DNA from: Methanobacteriota archaeon
GTDB taxonomy: Archaea > Halobacteriota > Syntropharchaeia > DAOWMC01
Length of the DNA: 6,460 nucleotides
Direction of reading: 5' to 3'
NCBI GenBank assembly: GCA_030643285.1
Contig: DAOWMC010000065.1
Location: forward strand, 1-6,460
In this document: in pieces, positions 6,350-6,460 of the stretch
Numbering within the stretch: the stretch's first letter is position 1
Layout of the letters: each line of letters opens with the position of its first letter
Position numbers and translations under genes: made by a program
Notes under the pieces: model-generated
The model's input: only the letters and a program-made list of their open reading frames with translations
The model's database searches: none
Told to the model about the DNA's origin: nothing

Positions 6350-6460
6350 ATGAAGCTTGGAATTGTTGGTTGTGGTTTAGTGGCAGAAGGTTTTCACCTG
6401 CCTGCTTTAAATAAAATTGAGGATGTTGAGGTCGTAGCAGTATGTGACAATGATATAAAA
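6350..6460 (+). CDS. Gfo/Idh/MocA family sugar oxidoreductase, 3'-truncated by the window edge
   Basis: Only the first 37 codons are visible, and the frame is open to the edge. The N-terminus starts with the Rossmann NAD(P)-binding loop GIVGCGLVAEGFHLPAL (4-20), followed by the second strand VEVVAVCDND (26-35), where the acid after the strand usually binds the cofactor ribose. The H-x-P-A-L after the glycine loop is typical of the Gfo/Idh/MocA family, which oxidises or reduces sugars and nucleotide sugars with NAD(P). In glycan clusters, members such as WbpB/WlbA oxidise C3 of a UDP-uronic acid before a DegT aminotransferase acts. That pairing is possible here (gene 2), but cannot be shown from this fragment. 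The full protein is normally 300-380 residues, so about 90 percent is missing. A Shine-Dalgarno site precedes the ATG. Confidence 0.8.
   Translation, partial: MKLGIVGCGLVAEGFHLPALNKIEDVEVVAVCDNDIK

Noticed and set aside
1..6460. CRISPR array, tRNA, insertion sequence, defence or phage system
   Set aside because: No spaced direct repeats, cloverleaf-like sequence, transposase or terminal inverted repeats were seen; all DNA is accounted for by glycan genes.

Overview
The window holds seven tightly packed genes, all on the + strand. They look like one transcription unit for making and transferring a modified sugar. The first gene lacks its 5' end and the last lacks its 3' end, so this is an internal slice of a larger cell-surface glycan cluster. 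No tRNA, rRNA, CRISPR array, insertion sequence or phage gene was seen, and no stretch over about 40 bases is left without a gene.

Layout: (1) the 3' two thirds of a GDP-mannose/UDP-sugar 6-dehydrogenase of the AlgD type (to 902); (2) a DegT/DnrJ/EryC1/StrS PLP-dependent sugar aminotransferase (911-2014); (3) a stand-alone ATP-grasp ligase of the short CarB-like type (2014-3048); (4) a PIG-L/LmbE zinc-dependent N-deacetylase (3038-3691); (5) a family 2 (GT-A) glycosyltransferase (3712-4686); (6) a large polytopic membrane protein with a C-terminal soluble domain, probably a GT-C-type glycosyltransferase (4700-6313); (7) the first 37 codons of a Gfo/Idh/MocA sugar oxidoreductase (6350 to the edge). 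Genes 2-4 overlap or touch their upstream neighbours by 1-11 bases or a few codons, and nearly every start has a purine-rich Shine-Dalgarno sequence.

Working together (inference): genes 1, 2, 3, 4 and 7 can oxidise, aminate, amidate/ligate and deacetylate a nucleotide sugar or a lipid-linked sugar. Gene 5 would transfer sugars at the cytoplasmic face and gene 6 at the outer face of the membrane, from a lipid carrier. A carboxylate-making dehydrogenase close to an ATP-grasp enzyme suggests a uronic acid whose carboxyl group is amidated or joined to an amine. No alginate polymerase or export gene is visible, so the AlgD-like enzyme need not mean alginate.

Organism: arginine is read almost only by AGA/AGG, isoleucine ATA codons are common, base composition is moderately AT-rich, and GTG starts occur. 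The polytopic protein, with its LTHHY segment and an end resembling YDNGKI, recalls membrane proteins of methanogenic or methane-oxidising Euryarchaeota. I favour an archaeon of that kind, but this is not proven. One intergenic site reads well as a bacterial sigma-70 promoter, so a bacterium with similar codon use remains possible.
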